Shown in pieces: positions 61,259-64,000 of a DNA stretch of 64,000 nt (within the stretch, counting starts at the first letter, position 1; the number at the start of each line of letters is the position of its first letter). The notes beneath the pieces were generated by a model. That model saw only the letters and a list, made by a program, of their open reading frames with translations, was not told the DNA's origin and did not search any database. The translations under genes and the position numbers were made by a program. Origin of the DNA: Novosphingobium sp. MD-1 (GTDB lineage Bacteria; Pseudomonadota; Alphaproteobacteria; Sphingomonadales; Sphingomonadaceae); the NCBI RefSeq assembly GCF_001014975.1, contig NZ_BBXA01000030.1:327501-391500 (forward strand), in the 5' to 3' direction.

Positions 61259-62509
61259 TCACCGTGTTTCCCATGGAAAACTGTCGAGCCGTTCTGTGCC
61301 GTTGGGTGTCACGAGAACCTGGGTTTCCAGTTTGACGCATTCACGTCCTCCCTGCTCGCCGATCAGGCTCTCAACGCAAAAGACCATGCCGTCTTCAAAC
61401 CGGCCAGGCAACAGGTCGGCTGGGTCGGTAGCATAGGGTACGCCGGGATATTCATCAGCCATGCCGACACCGTGCAATGCGCAGGAGTAGCGGTTGGCCA
61501 TGAAGCGTTCGGGAATTCGCCAAGTCTTTTCCATATACTCCCGGAACTCCATGCCTGGATGGATCAAGTTGGTGTTGTGGAGCAATTGTTCGAGTGCGGT
61601 GCTGTACAACGTGCTCTGTTCATCGGTCATCCGTGTGTGGCCGATGGTCCAGGATCGCGAAAGATCCGCGCAATAACCATAGGGTCCTATCATATCGGTG
61701 TCGAAAGCAAGCATATCCCCCAACTTGCCGACATGGTCGGAACATTCCTGAAACCAAGGATTGGTGCGCTCTCCGATAGTCAGGAGTCGCGTTTCCAGCC
61801 ATTCGCCACCTGATCGGATATTCTCGTAATGAAGTTCCGCCCAGATTTCCTGCTCGGTCTTGCCGGGGAGCGAGTGCTCATACATCCGCGCCATTCCTGC
61901 TTCGCACACTCGAATCGTCCAGCGCATCAGTTCGATTTCATCTAGGCTCTTGATCAGCCTGGCCTGCTCGGTCATCTGCTGGCCTTCGACCAACGTCAGC
62001 CCTTGCCGCCGCAGCGCATCGGCGCCCGGAAGTTCGAGCTTGTCGGTGCCAAGCCTGAGGTTGCCACCACCACGCTCGCGCACTGCCGAGGCGATTTCCG
62101 CAGCCCATTGCCCCGCCCGTTCCTCAAGATAGGGACCGGAATACATATAGAAGAACGGATTGGCGCTGCGGATCTCATCGACTGTCTCGAGTCCGTTCAC
62201 GAGATGCTCGGCACCGGGATACTCGAAATCAATCGCGTGGCCATCAGCGAAGACCAATGCATAGTGGAACGGGTTGTGCGTCGCCCACAGCTGCATGTTC
62301 GACACATCCAGCGCATATCGAATGTTGACCGGATCGAAGAGCAGGATGGCCGCACAATCATGCTTGATAACCTGGTCTACCAAGCGCCGCTTGCGATAGG
62401 CGCGGGCAGCCCTGAGCGTGTCGAGAGGCACGGGGCTGCGAAGCGGCTTATCGACTCCCTCAGGATTGAAATAGGCTGCCTTGCGGGCGTCTTTGAAAAC
62501 TCGGCTCAC
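61259..62509 (-). CDS. M24-fold metalloenzyme, DddP (DMSP lyase)-like
   Basis: About 416 residues from GTG 62509 (AAGGAAAAGG ahead); ATG 62539 is in frame but has no ribosome site. N-terminal creatinase-like domain with D-P-V-N-I-R-Y-A and N-M-Q-L-W near residues 59-75, then the M24 domain. Blocks G-G-E-W-L-E-T-R-L-L, N-P-W-F-Q-E-C and D-L-S-R-S-W-x-I-G match my memory of DddP of roseobacters. Counting from GTG, the metal ligands would be Asp270, Asp272, Asp282, His346, Glu380, Glu395; the spacings almost equal DddP (295, 297, 307, 371, 406, 421), and Asp352 matches the proposed catalytic Asp377. DddP cleaves DMSP to acrylate and DMS. Xaa-Pro peptidase activity is the alternative. Confidence 0.8.
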   Translation of the reverse strand: MSRVFKDARKAAYFNPEGVDKPLRSPVPLDTLRAARAYRKRRLVDQVIKHDCAAILLFDPVNIRYALDVSNMQLWATHNPFHYALVFADGHAIDFEYPGAEHLVNGLETVDEIRSANPFFYMYSGPYLEERAGQWAAEIASAVRERGGGNLRLGTDKLELPGADALRRQGLTLVEGQQMTEQARLIKSLDEIELMRWTIRVCEAGMARMYEHSLPGKTEQEIWAELHYENIRSGGEWLETRLLTIGERTNPWFQECSDHVGKLGDMLAFDTDMIGPYGYCADLSRSWTIGHTRMTDEQSTLYSTALEQLLHNTNLIHPGMEFREYMEKTWRIPERFMANRYSCALHGVGMADEYPGVPYATDPADLLPGRFEDGMVFCVESLIGEQGGRECVKLETQVLVTPNGTERLDSFPWETR

Positions 62510-62639
62510 GACCTTTTCCTTTGAGTCAATGTTCCGCATTTGTTTTTGGCGCGGTAAAGAGCGATTTCCCTCTGGATCGGGCGTTGATGGCGTTGACGAG
62601 CATTCCGTTCTTTGTTGCCGTTGGTTGCTTGCCATTTGG

Positions 62640-63071
62640 TCATCGAACGAAGCCCTCGTCGGCGGCCAATGTTCCGCGACGGAAGGCCAGCCATGCAAGT
62701 GGCACCAGCAAGAGTTCGATGGCCAAGGCGACAGCGATGAAGGCGGTGCCTATATCGCTCGACGGATGACCCGCCTGCAGCAGCGACAGCGCCCGTCCTA
62801 TCCCGCCAAGCACCACGAAGGCGAAGCAAAGCTGGAGAATGAGACCGTAGCGGCGCGAGTCACCAAGGCAGACCAGCTGGATCACGCCGAGCCCAAGCCA
62901 GACCGCGCCAAGGAAGCGGACCTGGCTGTCGAGCACTGGATCGAACGGAGCCACTGCCGCTGTGCCGACACCGATGTTGGCTTGCCCGGCAACTCCCACG
63001 ATCACGTCCATCGCTCCGGTCAGCAAGGCAATCAACGAGAGCAGGACGGTGGTTATCTTTACGAAGTTCAT
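62640..63071 (-). CDS. DUF4345-like small membrane protein
   Basis: 143 residues with four predicted membrane helices: residues about 7-28, 50-68, 77-98 and 108-130. The F-D-P-V-L-D-S-Q-V-R-F-L-G-A-V-W-L-G-L-G pattern around residues 43-62 is that of DUF4345 proteins, whose role is not known. Its ATG overlaps the stop of the upstream SDR (ATGA), so they are co-expressed. Confidence 0.8.
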   Translation of the reverse strand: MNFVKITTVLLSLIALLTGAMDVIVGVAGQANIGVGTAAVAPFDPVLDSQVRFLGAVWLGLGVIQLVCLGDSRRYGLILQLCFAFVVLGGIGRALSLLQAGHPSSDIGTAFIAVALAIELLLVPLAWLAFRRGTLAADEGFVR

Positions 63072-63901
63072 GCCGTTTCCCCCTTCGCTGCATCCAGCGC
63101 ATCGCCAATTGCCCGGTTGAAAACGTGTGAACCGGTCAGGTTCTGCCCGCCATCAACGGCAATGCGCGCGCCTGAAATGTAATACGCGAGGGGCGTGGCC
63201 AGGAACGCCGCGACATTGGCAACATCTTCCATTGTCCCCATCCGGCCAAGCGGCGTCATCGCCTTCCAGATGGCTTCGGCGTTGTCCCCACCCAACCGGT
63301 TCATGCCCTCGGTGCCTTCGATCGGTCCGGGCACGATGCTGTTCGCCCTGATCCCGTAACGCCCCCATTCAAGCGCGAGGTTTGCCATGAGGTTGTCGAT
63401 CCCGGCCTTGGCCGCGCCGACATGGGCCTGATAGGCGAAGGGCACATAGGACTGCCCGCCCGAGACAAACAGCAGGCTCCCTCGTGTCTGCCGCAGCTGC
63501 TCGAAACAGGCGTGTGCGGCGTGGAATGCGCCGAGCAGGTCGATATCGACCACGGTGCGGAAGCCCTTGGGCGAAATGGCTTCGGCCGGCGCGACAAAGT
63601 TGCCGGCGGCCCCGCACACCGCGAAGCTGATCGGCCCCAGCGCCTCGCCACAAGCCGCAACGGCAGCTTGCACGGCCAGGTCATCGCGGACGTCGGCAAC
63701 CGCCGCGAAGACCTTGGCACCGGCCGCTTCAAGTTCCTTCCGCCCCGCGTCGAGCCGCTCGGCCGTTCGCCCACAAATGCCGACGTTGCCTCCCAACCGG
63801 GCGAGCGCCTTGCCAATCGCCAGATTGATGCCGCTGCCGCCTCCCGTAATGAAAGCCACCTGGCTGCGCAGAACCTCGGGATTGAATGTGTCGGTGATCA
63901 T
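63068..63901 (-). CDS. SDR family oxidoreductase, 2,4-dienoyl-CoA reductase-like
   Basis: About 277 residues from ATG 63901 (GGGAAG about 10 bases ahead). Cofactor motif T-G-G-G-S-G-I near residue 19, C-G-A-A-G-N-F near residue 90 (the N-G-A-A-G-N-F form of DECR-type enzymes). The catalytic Tyr position is not the usual YxxxK; the segment reads Q-A-H-V-G-A-A-K-A-G-I-D, as in peroxisomal-type 2,4-dienoyl-CoA reductases, where Lys is kept. It probably reduces an unsaturated acyl-CoA with NADPH. The frame is open without a stop to the window edge at 64000, so a longer N-terminus or an upstream in-frame partner cannot be excluded (ATG 63919 and GTG 63961 are alternatives). Confidence 0.82.
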   Translation of the reverse strand: MITDTFNPEVLRSQVAFITGGGSGINLAIGKALARLGGNVGICGRTAERLDAGRKELEAAGAKVFAAVADVRDDLAVQAAVAACGEALGPISFAVCGAAGNFVAPAEAISPKGFRTVVDIDLLGAFHAAHACFEQLRQTRGSLLFVSGGQSYVPFAYQAHVGAAKAGIDNLMANLALEWGRYGIRANSIVPGPIEGTEGMNRLGGDNAEAIWKAMTPLGRMGTMEDVANVAAFLATPLAYYISGARIAVDGGQNLTGSHVFNRAIGDALDAAKGETA

Positions 63902-64000
63902 GCGTCGAGGGCTTCCCATCAGAACTGTGACCCCGACTAGGGTAGGATCGGATGGAGCCACACCATACTTTTGGTTGGCCAGAACTCGACGCGCTTCGAT

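Noticed and set aside
1-64000. CRISPR arrays, tRNA or rRNA genes, phage modules, toxin-antitoxin pairs
   Set aside because: I read for regularly spaced repeats, rRNA cores, tRNA-like cloverleaf ends and typical small paired genes and found none that I could support by eye.

Overview
The window reads as GC-rich alphaproteobacterial DNA of sphingomonad type (Novosphingobium/Sphingobium-like). This is inferred from the gene set: two large TonB-dependent receptors, a TPR-sulfotransferase, tandem CocE/NonD hydrolases, dense stop-start overlaps and many GTG starts. The content is almost entirely catabolic and accessory. I saw no rRNA, tRNA, CRISPR array or replication origin.

Layout. (1) 1-13878, all plus strand: one very compact catabolic operon. 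It carries two SDRs, two aldehyde dehydrogenases, a CxPxR sulfatase/phosphonate monoester hydrolase, E1 alpha and E1 beta of a 2-oxoacid-dehydrogenase-type complex with a free-standing lipoyl protein but no E2/E3, a VOC protein and an exported arylsulfotransferase. It ends with a complete gentisate route: flavin hydroxylase, fumarylpyruvate hydrolase, maleylpyruvate isomerase and gentisate dioxygenase. (2) 14381-16671: two overlapping, relatively AT-rich genes, both related to linalool dehydratase/isomerase (Ldi). The first keeps the active-site residues; the second has lost them. (3) 16929-18213: an intact IS5-type element with 16-bp inverted repeats and a 4-bp target duplication. (4) 18246-24632, minus strand: arginine succinyltransferase operon (M20 hydrolase, astC, astD, astB, astA) with a divergent LysR regulator. 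(5) 25841-28499, minus: two MFS transporters. (6) 28577-34834, plus: a PYROXD2-like flavoprotein and heterotetrameric sarcosine oxidase soxBDAG. (7) 34959-40082: a TonB receptor and a membrane-fused spermidine-synthase-like protein. (8) 40162-43085: purU, a TetR regulator and a GbcA-like Rieske oxygenase. (9) 43210-53901: a TonB receptor, a TPR-sulfotransferase, an exported lectin-like protein and three exported alpha/beta hydrolases. (10) 54090-59748: an AAHS transporter, glutathione-dependent formaldehyde oxidation (frmA, fghA) and a MOSC-FNR-ferredoxin fusion. (11) 59784-64000, minus: a class III aminotransferase, a DddP-like M24 metalloenzyme, a DUF4345 membrane protein and a dienoyl-CoA-reductase-like SDR.

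Two repeated palindromes tie the segments together. An 18-bp site (consensus close to CCATACAS-NN-STGTATGG) occurs at five promoters: the Ldi-like pair, the MFS/flavoprotein-sox divergent promoter, purU/tetR, Rieske/TonB, and the exported hydrolases. The TetR protein in the window is the obvious candidate regulator. A second site, TGGTATACCA, of GntR/FadR type, occurs in pairs before the first TonB receptor, the AAHS transporter and the class III aminotransferase.

Working model (inference): exported hydrolases, TonB receptors and MFS carriers bring in an ester-, sulfate- or N-methyl-bearing natural product. Rieske oxygenase plus sarcosine oxidase remove N-methyl groups as C1 units, PurU and FrmA/FghA deal with those, and aromatic pieces leave through gentisate. 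The Ldi-like pair, placed in the same putative regulon as the demethylation genes, is the best candidate for an undescribed enzyme system.
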